Assembly (NCBI RefSeq): GCF_000725545.1
Contig: NZ_JNZP01000002.1
Location: 124,001-188,000 of the forward strand
Source of the DNA: Streptomyces exfoliatus
Lineage (GTDB): Bacteria; Actinomycetota; Actinomycetes; Streptomycetales; Streptomycetaceae
Direction of reading: 5' to 3'
DNA: 64,000 nucleotides
The translations under genes were made by a program, and so were the position numbers. The notes under the pieces were generated by a model, which worked only from the letters and a program-made list of their open reading frames with translations, had not been told where the DNA came from and did no database searches. Shown piece after piece: positions 41,993 through 50,963 of the stretch (its first letter is position 1; each line of letters opens with the position of its first letter).

Positions 41993-42051
41993 GCCTCTTC
42001 GTCGCTTCCTCCAACGAGAAGGGCGGATGCGACGAGATCAGCCGGTTTCCG

Positions 42052-42081
42052 TTGCAGATGAGAGCCCGCACGGCCTAGCGT
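42052..42081 (+). promoter_or_regulatory. Leaderless promoter of the molybdate regulator gene
   Basis: TTGCAG (42052-42057), an 18-base spacer, and TAGCGT (42076-42081); ATG follows seven bases after the -10. There is no ribosome site, so transcription likely begins at the start codon. This decides for ATG 42089 over GTG 42080. Confidence 0.6.
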
Positions 42082-42088
42082 GACGCAC

Positions 42089-42484
42089 ATGCAGTCCTAC
42101 ACCATCGGACAGGCGGCGCGCCTGCTCGGCGTCAGCTCCGACACCGTGCGCCGCTGGGCCGACGCGGGCCGGGTCGCGACCCATCGCGACGAAGGCGGCC
42201 GGCGTCTCATCGACGGCCGCGACCTGGCCGCCTTCTCCGTGGAGATCGCGCAGAGCGCCGCGGGCGACGAGGACGTGCCGTACACCTCGGCGCGCAACGC
42301 CTTCGCCGGCATCGTCACGGCGGTGAAGCTCGGCGACGTCGCCGCGCAGGTGGAGATCCAGGCGGGGCCGCACCGGCTCGTGTCGCTCCTCACCCGCGAG
42401 GCCGTGGAGGAGCTGGGCCTCGAGGTCGGCATGCGGGCCACCGCCCGCGTGAAGTCGACCAGCGTGCACATCGACCGGACCTGA
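42089..42484 (+). CDS. HTH-Mop (molybdate-binding) regulator
   Basis: 131 residues. A MerR/excisionase-type helix-turn-helix (YTIGQAARLLGVSSDTVRRWADAGRVATHRDEGGRRLI) is joined to one TOBE/Mop domain (ARNAFAGIVTAVKLGDVAAQVEIQAGPHRLVSLLTREAVEELGL), which binds molybdate or tungstate oxyanions. Directly upstream of modA and the modBC fusion in the same direction, so it probably senses molybdate and controls this transporter. Confidence 0.9.
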   Translation: MQSYTIGQAARLLGVSSDTVRRWADAGRVATHRDEGGRRLIDGRDLAAFSVEIAQSAAGDEDVPYTSARNAFAGIVTAVKLGDVAAQVEIQAGPHRLVSLLTREAVEELGLEVGMRATARVKSTSVHIDRT

Positions 42485-42552
42485 CCCCAGCGGACCGGTT
42501 CCTCATCCGTCCGGGCGGCCTCGCCGCCCCACGCTCAAGGAGCCCCACCCCC

Positions 42553-43362
42553 ATGCCCCTCCCCCGCACGCGCACCGGCCGCCGGGCCCTGGTCGCCGCC
42601 CTGACGGCCGGTCTGCTGCTGCCGCTCACCGCCTGCGGCGGCGACGGCGCCCCGCAGGACGGCGCCGCGAAGTCCACCGGGGCGTCCGGGGTGCCCGCCG
42701 CCCGTCTGACGGTGCTCGCGGCCGCGTCCCTGACCGACGTGTTCGAGACCGCCGGCGCCGCGTACGAGAAGTCCCACCCCGGGACGGAGATCACCTTCTC
42801 CTTCGCCGGCTCGCAGGAACTCGTCGCCCAGATCGCCCAGGGCTCGCCCGCCGACGTCCTCGTCACCGCCGACGCGAAGAGCATGGACAAGGTCCGCGCC
42901 GACACCGGCGCCCCCCTCGTCATCGCCAGGAACCGGCTCGTCATCGCCACCGGCGAGGGCAACCCGTACAAGATCGACGGCCTGGAGGACCTCGCGGACA
43001 CCGGACTCAAGGTCGTCCTCGCGGCCCCCGAGGTGCCGGCCGGCAAGTACAGCAGGAAGATCCTCGACGCCCAGGGCCTCACGGTGAAGCCGGTCTCCCA
43101 GGAGCCGAACGTCCGCGCCGTGCTCAGCAAGGTCGAGCTGGGCGAGGCCGACGCGGGGCTCGTCTACCGGACGGACGCCGAGAGCGCGAAGGACAAGGTC
43201 GACGCCGTCGACATCCCCGACGCGCAGAACGCCGTCGCCTCCTACCCCGCCGCCACGGTCAAGCAGTCCGAGAACGCCGAGGCGGCCGCCGCCTTCGTCG
43301 CCTGGCTGTCCTCCCCCGAGGCGCGGAAGATCCTCCTGGACGCGGGCTTCCAGCAGCCGTAG
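42553..43362 (+). CDS. modA: Molybdate-binding lipoprotein ModA
   Basis: 269 residues. The signal peptide ends in the lipobox LLPLTAC. The mature part follows ModA: LTVLAAASLTDVFETAGAAYEKSHPG, FSFAGSQELVAQIAQGSPADVLVTADAKSMD, and EADAGLVYRTDAE. It captures molybdate outside the membrane for the fused ModBC protein, whose gene starts 54 bases downstream. Confidence 0.95.
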   Translation: MPLPRTRTGRRALVAALTAGLLLPLTACGGDGAPQDGAAKSTGASGVPAARLTVLAAASLTDVFETAGAAYEKSHPGTEITFSFAGSQELVAQIAQGSPADVLVTADAKSMDKVRADTGAPLVIARNRLVIATGEGNPYKIDGLEDLADTGLKVVLAAPEVPAGKYSRKILDAQGLTVKPVSQEPNVRAVLSKVELGEADAGLVYRTDAESAKDKVDAVDIPDAQNAVASYPAATVKQSENAEAAAAFVAWLSSPEARKILLDAGFQQP

Positions 43363-43416
43363 TCCGGCCGAGGAAGGCCCCGTTTCCCTCCGCACCTTCG
43401 ACGCCTGGAACGAACG

Positions 43417-45402
43417 ATGAAAACCTTCCACGGCCGACCCACCGGGCGAGGGACCCGCACCCCGCTCCTCCTCGCCGTGCCCGCGCTGCTCGCCGTGGCG
43501 TTCCTGCTGCTGCCGCTCGCCGGGGTCCTGGCCCGCACCGAGTGGGGGGCGTTCGGCGCGCATCTGACGAGCCCCGGCACCGTCGAGGCCCTCAGGCTGT
43601 CACTGATCGTCTCCTTCTGGGCGCTCGGCCTCTCTCTGCTGCTCGGCGTGCCGCTGGCCTGGCTGCTCGCCCGGGTGCCGTTCCGCGGGAAGGCGATCGT
43701 CCGTTCGCTCGTCCTGCTGCCCATGGTGCTGCCGCCGACGGTCGGCGGCGTGGCCCTGCTGCTCGCCTTCGGACGCCGCGGCCTGATCGGCCCCTGGCTG
43801 GAGAGCACCTTCGGGGTGACGCTGCCGTTCCACACCTCGGGCGCGGTGGTCGCCGCGACCTTCGTGTCCATGCCGTTCCTGGTCATCAGCCTGGAGGGGG
43901 CACTCGCCGGTCTGCGCCCCCGGTACGAGGAGACGGCGGCCTCTCTCGGCGCGTCACCGGTCCGGGTGTTCTTCACCGTCACCCTGCCGATGGTGGCTCC
44001 GGGGCTGCTCGCCGGCGCGGCGCTGACCTGGGCGCGGGCCCTGGGCGAGTTCGGTGCCACGATCACCTTCGCCGGGAACCTGCCGGGCACCACCCAGACC
44101 CTGCCGCTCCAGGTGTACCTGCTGCTCCAGGAGGAACCGGAGGCCGCCACCTCCGTCTCGCTGCTGCTGCTCGCCGTCGCCATGGCCGTCCTCCTGGCCC
44201 TGCGCGGGCGCTGGAGCGGAGCGCCGTCCCCCCGCCGCACGCCTGCCGTCGCGGATGCCCTGGGCCCCGGGGGAACCACCGATCCGGCGACCGGGCCGGT
44301 GCCGCCGTTCGGCGGGGCGGCGGCGGACCGCGTCGAGGACGAGGCGGGCGACCCCGACGCCGAAGGACGCTGGGCGCTGCACGCCGACGTCGACGGCTTC
44401 ACCCGGCTGACCCTGGACGCCGCGCCCGGCACCACCATCGCCGTCGTCGGGCCCAACGGCGCGGGCAAGACGACTCTGCTCCGCGCCCTCCTGGGCCTCA
44501 CCCCCCGGGCCCACGCCGCCCTCCGGCTCGGCGACGCCGACGTCACCGGCCTGCCGCCGCACCGCCGTCAGGTGGCGTGGGTCCCGCAGGACGGCGCCCT
44601 GTTCCCCCATCTGACCGCGCTCGCCAACACCGCGTACGGGCTGCGGGCGCACGGCGTACCGCGTGCGCGGGCCCGGCGCGAGGCCCTGCGCTGGCTCGAC
44701 CGCCTCGGCGTCGGCCACCTCGCCGACCGGCGCCCCGCCCAGCTCTCCGGCGGCCAGGCCCAACGGGTCGCCCTGGCCCGCGCGCTGGCCGCCCGGCCAC
44801 GGCTGCTGCTGCTCGACGAGCCGCTCGCCGCCCTCGACCAGACCACCCGAGCCCATGTCCGGCACACCCTGCGCAGCCACCTCGCCGGTTTCGGCGGCGT
44901 CTGTCTGATGGTCACCCACGACCCGGTCGAGGCCGTGTCCCTGGCCGACCGCGTCCTCGTCCTCCAGGACGGCCGGGCGCTCCAGGACGCGCCGCCGGCC
45001 GAGGTCACCCGTCATCCCCGTTCACCGTGGGTCGCCCGCATGCTCGGCAGCAACGCCTGGCCCGGCACGGCCACCCCCGACGGCCTGGACCTGGACGGGG
45101 GAGGCGCCCTCATCACCGCCGAGCAGCCGCCCGTCGGCACCCCGGCCCTCGCGATCATCGCGCCCGAGGCGGTGGCCGTGCACCGCGAGCGGCCCGGCGG
45201 CAGCCCCCGTAACGTCTGGCCCGGGACCGTACGCGAGATCACCGCGAGCGGCAGCCGGCTCCGGATCCTCGTCACCTCGGACCTTGCCCCGTCGCTCGTC
45301 GCCGAGATCACCCCGCAGGCCGCCGCCGAGCTGGGCCTCGCGGACGGGGTGCCGGTCTGGACGGGGGTCAAGGCGACCGAGGTGACCGTCGTACCCCTGT
45401 GA
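43417..45402 (+). CDS. Fused molybdate permease-ATPase (ModB-ModC)
   Basis: 661 residues joining two usually separate proteins. Residues ~1-265 are the ModB permease with five or six spans and the EAA-type loop YEETAASLGASPVRVFFTVTLPMVAPGLLAG. A ~50-residue linker follows. Residues ~320-661 are ModC: Walker A GPNGAGKTT, LSGGQAQRVALARAL, Walker B LLLLDEPLAAL, and a C-terminal TOBE domain (RNVWPGTVREITASGSRLRILV). The homodimer would be a complete inner-membrane transporter for the adjacent ModA. The frame is continuous with no frameshift signal. Confidence 0.95.
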   Translation: MKTFHGRPTGRGTRTPLLLAVPALLAVAFLLLPLAGVLARTEWGAFGAHLTSPGTVEALRLSLIVSFWALGLSLLLGVPLAWLLARVPFRGKAIVRSLVLLPMVLPPTVGGVALLLAFGRRGLIGPWLESTFGVTLPFHTSGAVVAATFVSMPFLVISLEGALAGLRPRYEETAASLGASPVRVFFTVTLPMVAPGLLAGAALTWARALGEFGATITFAGNLPGTTQTLPLQVYLLLQEEPEAATSVSLLLLAVAMAVLLALRGRWSGAPSPRRTPAVADALGPGGTTDPATGPVPPFGGAAADRVEDEAGDPDAEGRWALHADVDGFTRLTLDAAPGTTIAVVGPNGAGKTTLLRALLGLTPRAHAALRLGDADVTGLPPHRRQVAWVPQDGALFPHLTALANTAYGLRAHGVPRARARREALRWLDRLGVGHLADRRPAQLSGGQAQRVALARALAARPRLLLLDEPLAALDQTTRAHVRHTLRSHLAGFGGVCLMVTHDPVEAVSLADRVLVLQDGRALQDAPPAEVTRHPRSPWVARMLGSNAWPGTATPDGLDLDGGGALITAEQPPVGTPALAIIAPEAVAVHRERPGGSPRNVWPGTVREITASGSRLRILVTSDLAPSLVAEITPQAAAELGLADGVPVWTGVKATEVTVVPL

Positions 45403-45429
45403 ACCCCGTGGGTGACGGGCGCCTCTTCG

Positions 45430-47490
45430 TCAGCGGGTGGTACGGGCGAGCAGCATCGCCACGTCATCCTGGGCGGCTCCCGCGAGGAGTCGGCCCAGGA
45501 CCTCGTCGCACAGCGTGTCCAGCGGACGGTCGAGGGGCAGCAGGGCCTGGGCGAGCTGCCGCATCCCCTCGTCGAGGTCGCGGTCGCGGGCCTCGATGAG
45601 GCCGTCGGTGTAGAGGACGAGCAGCCCACCCGCGGGCAGCGCGACCTCCTCCGTGCCGAAGTCGTGGGCGCCGGTGCCCAGCGGGGTGCCCGGCGGCCCG
45701 TCGAGGAAGGTGATGGTGCCGTCGGGGGTGGCCACGGCCGGCGGCGGATGGCCGGCACGGGCGATGCCCCAGCCGCCGGTGGCCGGGTCGTGGACGGCGT
45801 ACACACAGGTCGCCATCGTGTCCTCGCCGAGGTCCGCCACGACGGCGTCGAGGGAGCTGAGCATCGACGCCGGCGGAATGTCGTGGCGGGCCAGGGTCCG
45901 CACCGCCGTGCGCAGCTGGCCCATGACGGCCGCCGCGTGGATGCCGTGCCCCATCACGTCGCCGATGACGAGCCCGGTCCTGCCGCCGGGCAGGGCGATG
46001 ACGTCGAACCAGTCGCCGCCGACGTCATGGGCGCTGGCCGGCAGGTAGCGGCCGGTGAGTTCGAGTCCGGTGACGGCGGGCAGCGCGCTGTTGGTCAGGC
46101 TCCGCTGGAGGGTGAGGGCGGCCTCCCGCTGGGTGGTGTAGAGACGCGCGTTGTCGATGTTGAGGGCGGCGCGGGCCACGACCTCGTCGATGAGGACGCA
46201 GTCCTGCGCGTCGAAGGGCTCGCGGGTCCGCAGCCGTGTCACCGCGACCGCGCCGAGCACCTGGCCCCGGGCGACCAGCGGGACGAGCCGCGCCGAACCG
46301 ATGCGGGTGGAGAAGTAGGTGCGGAGCGCCTCGGTGCGCGGACCGGTGAAGAGTGCCTGGACGTCGGAGGTGTAGAGGTTGAAGGGCCGGCCCCGGGAGA
46401 CGACCTGTTCGTACACGGAGTCGAGCGGGATCTGGAAGGTCTGCCCGGCGGTGAGCACCGACGTGGGCGCGGTGGGGTCGGGGAAGCGGGCCGCGAGCCG
46501 GCGCAGCACCCCGCGGGTGGAGGCCGCCGGGTCGTCCGGTTCGAGGACGGCCTCCAGCATCTGCACGTCCGCCGAGTCCGCGAGCTGGGGCACGAGGAAA
46601 CGTACCGCCTCCTCGGCCGTCTGCTTCAGGTCCAGGGTCGTGCCGATCTTGGCACCGGCCTCGGCGAGCAGGGCGAAGCGGTGCCGGGCCCGCTCGACCT
46701 CGCTGTGCGCCTCCTGGCTCTCGGTGATGTCGACGAGGGAGGCGATCAGTCCCAGGGACCGCCGGTCGGTGCGGTCGACGAGGGGTGCGTACGAGCAGGA
46801 CCAGATGCGGTCGCGCTCGGGGTCCGCGGGGGTACGGCCGACCCTGCGGGCGTCGACGACGGCGGTCCCGCTCTCCAGGACCTGGCGCATCAGCGATTCG
46901 AGCGAGGTGGCGTTCACGCCGGGCACGACCTCGGTGAGTCGGCGCCCCACGTGCTCGGCCGCCGGGACGCCGTTCATCCGGGCCAGGGTGTCGTTGACGC
47001 GCAGGAACCGCAGGTCGGGGCCGAGCAGGGCGAGACCGATCGGCGACTGGGTGAAGAGGCTCTCCATCGCCGCCAGGTTCTCGCGCATGCGCAGGACCTC
47101 GGAGGTCTCCACGGCGATGAGCATCGCCCCCGGCCGGCCCTGCGGGTCGGCGGCCGGCACGATCCACATCTCCATCGCGACCAAGTGGCCGTCCCGGTGG
47201 CGGACGGGCAGCGTGCCGACCATGGTCTCGCCGTTCTGGACGCGGTGGGTGAGCCGGTCGGCGAGTTCGCGGTTGGCGTCGGGGACGAGCAGCGGGGTGG
47301 CGAGTCGTCCGAGCACGTGCTCGGGGCGGTGGCCGAGCAGGTCCTGGGCGGCGAGCGACCACTCGACGATGCGGCCCTCGGCGTCCTCCCGCCACAGGGC
47401 GATCGGAAGCAGCTCGCGGAGCACGCCCGCGTCCCCGACGGCCGCCCGGGGCGGCTGCGGAACCCTGCTCGACGACTGGTGAGTCTCCAA
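45430..47490 (-). CDS. PAS-PAS-GAF-PP2C (SpoIIE-type) phosphatase
   Basis: 686 residues, soluble. Two PAS-like domains (about 22-130, PIALWREDAEGRIVEWS; 140-255, SPIGLALLGPDLRFLRVND), a GAF domain (about 275-440), then a SpoIIE/PP2C phosphatase with DVGGDWFDVIALPGGRTGLVIGDVMGHGIHAA and LVLYTDGLIEARD. Such proteins dephosphorylate anti-anti-sigma (STAS) proteins and so tune alternative sigma factors. STAS-like proteins encoded at 58.9 and 61.7 kb are possible but unproven partners. Confidence 0.93.
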   Translation of the reverse strand: METHQSSSRVPQPPRAAVGDAGVLRELLPIALWREDAEGRIVEWSLAAQDLLGHRPEHVLGRLATPLLVPDANRELADRLTHRVQNGETMVGTLPVRHRDGHLVAMEMWIVPAADPQGRPGAMLIAVETSEVLRMRENLAAMESLFTQSPIGLALLGPDLRFLRVNDTLARMNGVPAAEHVGRRLTEVVPGVNATSLESLMRQVLESGTAVVDARRVGRTPADPERDRIWSCSYAPLVDRTDRRSLGLIASLVDITESQEAHSEVERARHRFALLAEAGAKIGTTLDLKQTAEEAVRFLVPQLADSADVQMLEAVLEPDDPAASTRGVLRRLAARFPDPTAPTSVLTAGQTFQIPLDSVYEQVVSRGRPFNLYTSDVQALFTGPRTEALRTYFSTRIGSARLVPLVARGQVLGAVAVTRLRTREPFDAQDCVLIDEVVARAALNIDNARLYTTQREAALTLQRSLTNSALPAVTGLELTGRYLPASAHDVGGDWFDVIALPGGRTGLVIGDVMGHGIHAAAVMGQLRTAVRTLARHDIPPASMLSSLDAVVADLGEDTMATCVYAVHDPATGGWGIARAGHPPPAVATPDGTITFLDGPPGTPLGTGAHDFGTEEVALPAGGLLVLYTDGLIEARDRDLDEGMRQLAQALLPLDRPLDTLCDEVLGRLLAGAAQDDVAMLLARTTR

Positions 47491-47622
47491 CGCATCGACC
47501 TACGCATCGGCCCGGCCCCGGGGGGCATTCCCTATCGCATCACCCTAGCCGAGTACCTGACGGCGGGCCCTTCGCCGTCGGCCGTTCGATGAGGCTCCGG
47601 GGCACCGGGTTCGCGGGGAGGT

Positions 47623-47638
47623 TCCGTAGTTCTACGGA
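47623..47638. promoter_or_regulatory. 7-2-7 palindrome upstream of the TPR-kinase operon
   Basis: TCCGTAG-TT-CTACGGA is a perfect inverted repeat 120 bases before the TPR gene and 133 after the divergent phosphatase start. It is a candidate operator for either gene; no family assignment is possible. Confidence 0.4.
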
Positions 47639-47757
47639 TGTGCGGGCGGCGCGGAACTGCGAAAGTCGGTCCGACCTCTGCGCTCGCACCCGTCCCCTGT
47701 GTCCGCAGCCCTCCCCACCCGCCACTCCCCGCGCCCCCACTCCCCGGAGCACCCCGC

Positions 47758-49266
47758 ATGAGCAGCCGCTCCCCCGACGAGATCCACACCGGTGCGCGTG
47801 CGTACGGCCCCGAGCCCGGCGGTCGCCCAGAACCTGCGGATCCGCACGAGCTGCTCCACCGGGCCCGTCGGCTCACCGCGCACCGGAACCCCCGGGCCGG
47901 AAGTGCCTGGGAGCGGGCCGCGACGGCCCTGGTACGCGCCGGCGGGACGCTCACCCCCGGGGACCACGCCGACGCCCTGGACTCGACCGCCCTCGACTGC
48001 AGGGGCGCGGCGCAGCCGGCCGCGCAACCGCTCTTCTTCCGCGCCGCCGACCTGCACGAGCGGGCCGGGCAGCGCGGCAAGGCGCTGGTCTCGCGGGCGC
48101 GGGCGGTCCTCGCCGGCCCCGAGCCGGGCGCGACGGCGCTCGCCCGGCTCACGGAACTGTCCGAACGGGCCGGGGTCCTCCACGCGCTCGGGCAGGCCGG
48201 CGCCGCGGAGACGGCGACGGTCCGCCTGCTGCGCGGCCGGGCCCGCGCCGACCTCCTGCACACCGCGCCCGACCCGGCGGCCGAGGCGGCGGCGCTGCGC
48301 GAGGAGCTCGCCCGTCTGATCGCCTTCACCGGACGACACGGTGCGGACGACGCCGTCCCCGGTGTGCGCGCCGACACCCGTGCGCTGCTCGGCCGGATCT
48401 CCGCACCCGACGACCCGGCCGCCGCGCTGACCCATCTGCGGGCCGCGGCGGAGGAGCACCGTGCCGGGGGCCGCCCCTGGCTGGCCGCGGAGCACGAGCT
48501 CGTGCTCGCGGCCCTGCTGCGGGCCACCGGCGCCCCCGAAGAGGCCGCCGCGCTGCTCAGGGCAGCCCTCGGCCCCGTGACGCCGGACTCGCCGCTCCAG
48601 GCCTCCGACCGGGCCCGGCTCTGCCTCGCCCTGGCGCGTGCGGTCGCCGAGCCGGGCGGGCGGGGGCCCGCGGCCGGAGGGCCCGGGGCGGAGGACGAGG
48701 AGCTGTCCCTCCTCGCCGAGGCCGCCGGGCAGGCCGACGGGCCCGCCCAGGACGTGCACGTGGGTGCGGTGGCACGGCTACGGCTCGGGGTCGCGCACGC
48801 CGAGCGCGGCCGCTGCCGCGAGGCGTCGGCCCTCCTGGACGAGGCCCTGACCGGATTCGCGGAGGACGGGGACGGGGCGGCGCGTGTACGGGCCAGGGCC
48901 TGGCTCGCCGAGTGCGCGCTGCGCCTGGGCGAACCGGACCTGGCGGCACGGGAGTACGCGCGCGCCGCGGCGGAGGCCCGGTCGTGGGACGACGGGAGTC
49001 ACGCCGCCGCTCTGAGCGGTCGGGCGGCGTACGCGCTCGGCGTGGCCGGTTCGCCCGAGGAGGCGGCCGGCGTCCCCGCACGGGCGGCCGGGGGCGCGGA
49101 TCCCGCCGCGGGCCCGGGCCCGGGTGACGTGTGGTCCTGGCTGCGCGCGCTCCCGGAGCCGTGCGGACCGCAGGGGCCCTACCAGGTGAACGTGTACGGC
49201 GAAGTGGGCGGACCCGGGCCACGGCCCGGCGGCACTCCGGCGAACCGAGTACAGGGGTGTGTGTGA
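47758..49266 (+). CDS. TPR-like helical repeat protein coupled to a Ser/Thr kinase
   Basis: 502 residues, Ala/Arg/Leu-rich helical repeats (for example RADLLHTAPDPAAEAAALREELARLIA, RLRLGVAHAERGRCREASALLDEAL), resembling a TPR superhelix. It has no membrane span. ATG 47758 lacks a clear ribosome site. Its stop overlaps the kinase GTG, so the two proteins are made in step. It probably acts as scaffold, regulator or substrate of that kinase. Confidence 0.8.
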   Translation: MSSRSPDEIHTGARAYGPEPGGRPEPADPHELLHRARRLTAHRNPRAGSAWERAATALVRAGGTLTPGDHADALDSTALDCRGAAQPAAQPLFFRAADLHERAGQRGKALVSRARAVLAGPEPGATALARLTELSERAGVLHALGQAGAAETATVRLLRGRARADLLHTAPDPAAEAAALREELARLIAFTGRHGADDAVPGVRADTRALLGRISAPDDPAAALTHLRAAAEEHRAGGRPWLAAEHELVLAALLRATGAPEEAAALLRAALGPVTPDSPLQASDRARLCLALARAVAEPGGRGPAAGGPGAEDEELSLLAEAAGQADGPAQDVHVGAVARLRLGVAHAERGRCREASALLDEALTGFAEDGDGAARVRARAWLAECALRLGEPDLAAREYARAAAEARSWDDGSHAAALSGRAAYALGVAGSPEEAAGVPARAAGGADPAAGPGPGDVWSWLRALPEPCGPQGPYQVNVYGEVGGPGPRPGGTPANRVQGCV

Positions 49267-50963
49267 GCAGAGTGATCGACGGCCGCTTCGAGCTGGTGGA
49301 GCGGCTGGGCGGGGGCGGGATGGGCACGGTCTGGCGCGCCCGCGACCTGGTCCTCCACCGGGACGTGGCGCTCAAGGAGGTGCGTCCGCCGGATCCCGCG
49401 CTCGCCGAGCACGACGTCGAGGGGGCAAGGACGCTGCGCGCCCGCGTCCTGCGCGAGGCACGCGCGCTGGCCCGGATCGACCACCCGAACGTGGTGACGA
49501 TCCATCACATCGTCGACGCGGGCGAGGGGACCTATCCCTGGCTCGTGATGGAGCTGGTCACCGGCGGGTCGCTCCAGGACCGGCTCGACCGGGGCACGAT
49601 GACGCCCGTCGAGGCCGCCGGGCTCGGCCGCGAGCTGCTCTCGGCCCTGCGGGCCGCCCACGCGCGCGACATCGAACACCGTGACGTGAAGCCCCCCAAC
49701 GTCCTGCTGCGCCCCGACGGGCGGCCGGTGCTCACCGACTTCGGCATCGCGGCGATCCGCGAGTCCACCGTGCTGACGGCCTCGGGTTCCATCATCGGCT
49801 CGCCTGACTACATGGCGCCCGAGCGGATCCGCGGAGTCGGCAGCGGTCCGGCCGCCGACCTGTGGTCCCTCGGCATGCTGCTGTACGTGGCGGTCGAGGG
49901 CCACCATCCGCTGCGCCGGGAGAACACCCTCGCGACGCTCGCGGCCGTCCTGTCCGACGACGTGCCGCCGCCGCGGCGGGCGGGTGCGCTGACCGGCGTA
50001 CTCACCCGGCTCCTCGTACGGGACCCGGCCGAGCGGCCGGACGCGGAAGAGCTCGACCGCGCGCTCGCCGCCGTCACGACGACGGGCCCGGCCGGGGCCC
50101 CCGCCCCCGGCCAGGACGCGGGCGCGGCGCCCGACGAGGACGAGGCGACCTCGTTCCGGCTGACTCCCCCGTCCCCGTCCACGTCCCCGTCCACCGCTCC
50201 TTCGGGCGCTGCTCCTTCGGACACTTCCTCGCCGGGTCCTTCGGCGGCGGTTCCGGCGACCGCTCCCTCCGGGGGCTCTACTCCGGCCGGCCCCGCACCG
50301 CGTCGGCGGAGCCGTACCGGACGGTTCCTGGGCTCCGCCGCCGTGGTGGTGCTCGCCGTCGGCATCCCCGTCGCCGCCATGACCTGGGACTGGCGGCCGT
50401 CCGACCCGGGCAGCGGCCCGAGCAGTGCTCCGCCTTCCCGGCAGGGCCCGGCCGCACAGCAGCCTCCGGCGTCCAAGGCCCCGACTCCCACTCAGGAGCC
50501 GGATCGGGTGGCGCGCGACCTGCTGACGCCCGCCGGAGTCAGGACCGCCATCGCCGCCGTCAAGGCGGCCTCGGGCAGCACCAGGGTCACCGGCTTCGTC
50601 GTGTACCCGGACTACGCGGTCGCCGAGTCGCTGGTCAAGGGCAGTTCGAAGCGGTACGACCGCTACGTCTACCGGAACGGGGACGTGGCCGTGCGCCAGG
50701 GATCCGGCACCTCCTTCCCGGGCGCGGTCCCGGCCGACCTGAACGCCTTCGACTGGGACGCCCTGCCCGGACTGGTCAAGCGCGCCGACAAAGAGCTGGG
50801 GGTCGATCAGCCGACCAGCCGCTATCTCGTTCTCGTGCCGGGCTCGACCCTGCTCGGCAGCGAGGCGGGACTGAGCATCTATCTGACCGACGCCTACGGC
50901 ACCGGCTATCTGAACGCCGACGCGAAGGGCCGGGTGACGGCCACTTACCCCCGCAAGGACTGA
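49263..50963 (+). CDS. Transmembrane Ser/Thr protein kinase (PASTA-less)
   Basis: 566 residues. Kinase domain ~7-265: G-loop GGGGMGTVW, VALKEV (ATP Lys), HRDVKPPNVLL catalytic loop, DFG, APE. A Pro/Ser/Thr-rich juxtamembrane linker (about 275-365, with repeats of PSxSTSPSTAPSG type) leads to one membrane span (FLGSAAVVVLAVGIPVAAMTW). The ~175-residue extracellular domain contains no PASTA repeats. It overlaps the TPR gene at its start and the convergent LuxR gene by 19 bases at its end. Confidence 0.93.
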   Translation: MSRVIDGRFELVERLGGGGMGTVWRARDLVLHRDVALKEVRPPDPALAEHDVEGARTLRARVLREARALARIDHPNVVTIHHIVDAGEGTYPWLVMELVTGGSLQDRLDRGTMTPVEAAGLGRELLSALRAAHARDIEHRDVKPPNVLLRPDGRPVLTDFGIAAIRESTVLTASGSIIGSPDYMAPERIRGVGSGPAADLWSLGMLLYVAVEGHHPLRRENTLATLAAVLSDDVPPPRRAGALTGVLTRLLVRDPAERPDAEELDRALAAVTTTGPAGAPAPGQDAGAAPDEDEATSFRLTPPSPSTSPSTAPSGAAPSDTSSPGPSAAVPATAPSGGSTPAGPAPRRRSRTGRFLGSAAVVVLAVGIPVAAMTWDWRPSDPGSGPSSAPPSRQGPAAQQPPASKAPTPTQEPDRVARDLLTPAGVRTAIAAVKAASGSTRVTGFVVYPDYAVAESLVKGSSKRYDRYVYRNGDVAVRQGSGTSFPGAVPADLNAFDWDALPGLVKRADKELGVDQPTSRYLVLVPGSTLLGSEAGLSIYLTDAYGTGYLNADAKGRVTATYPRKD

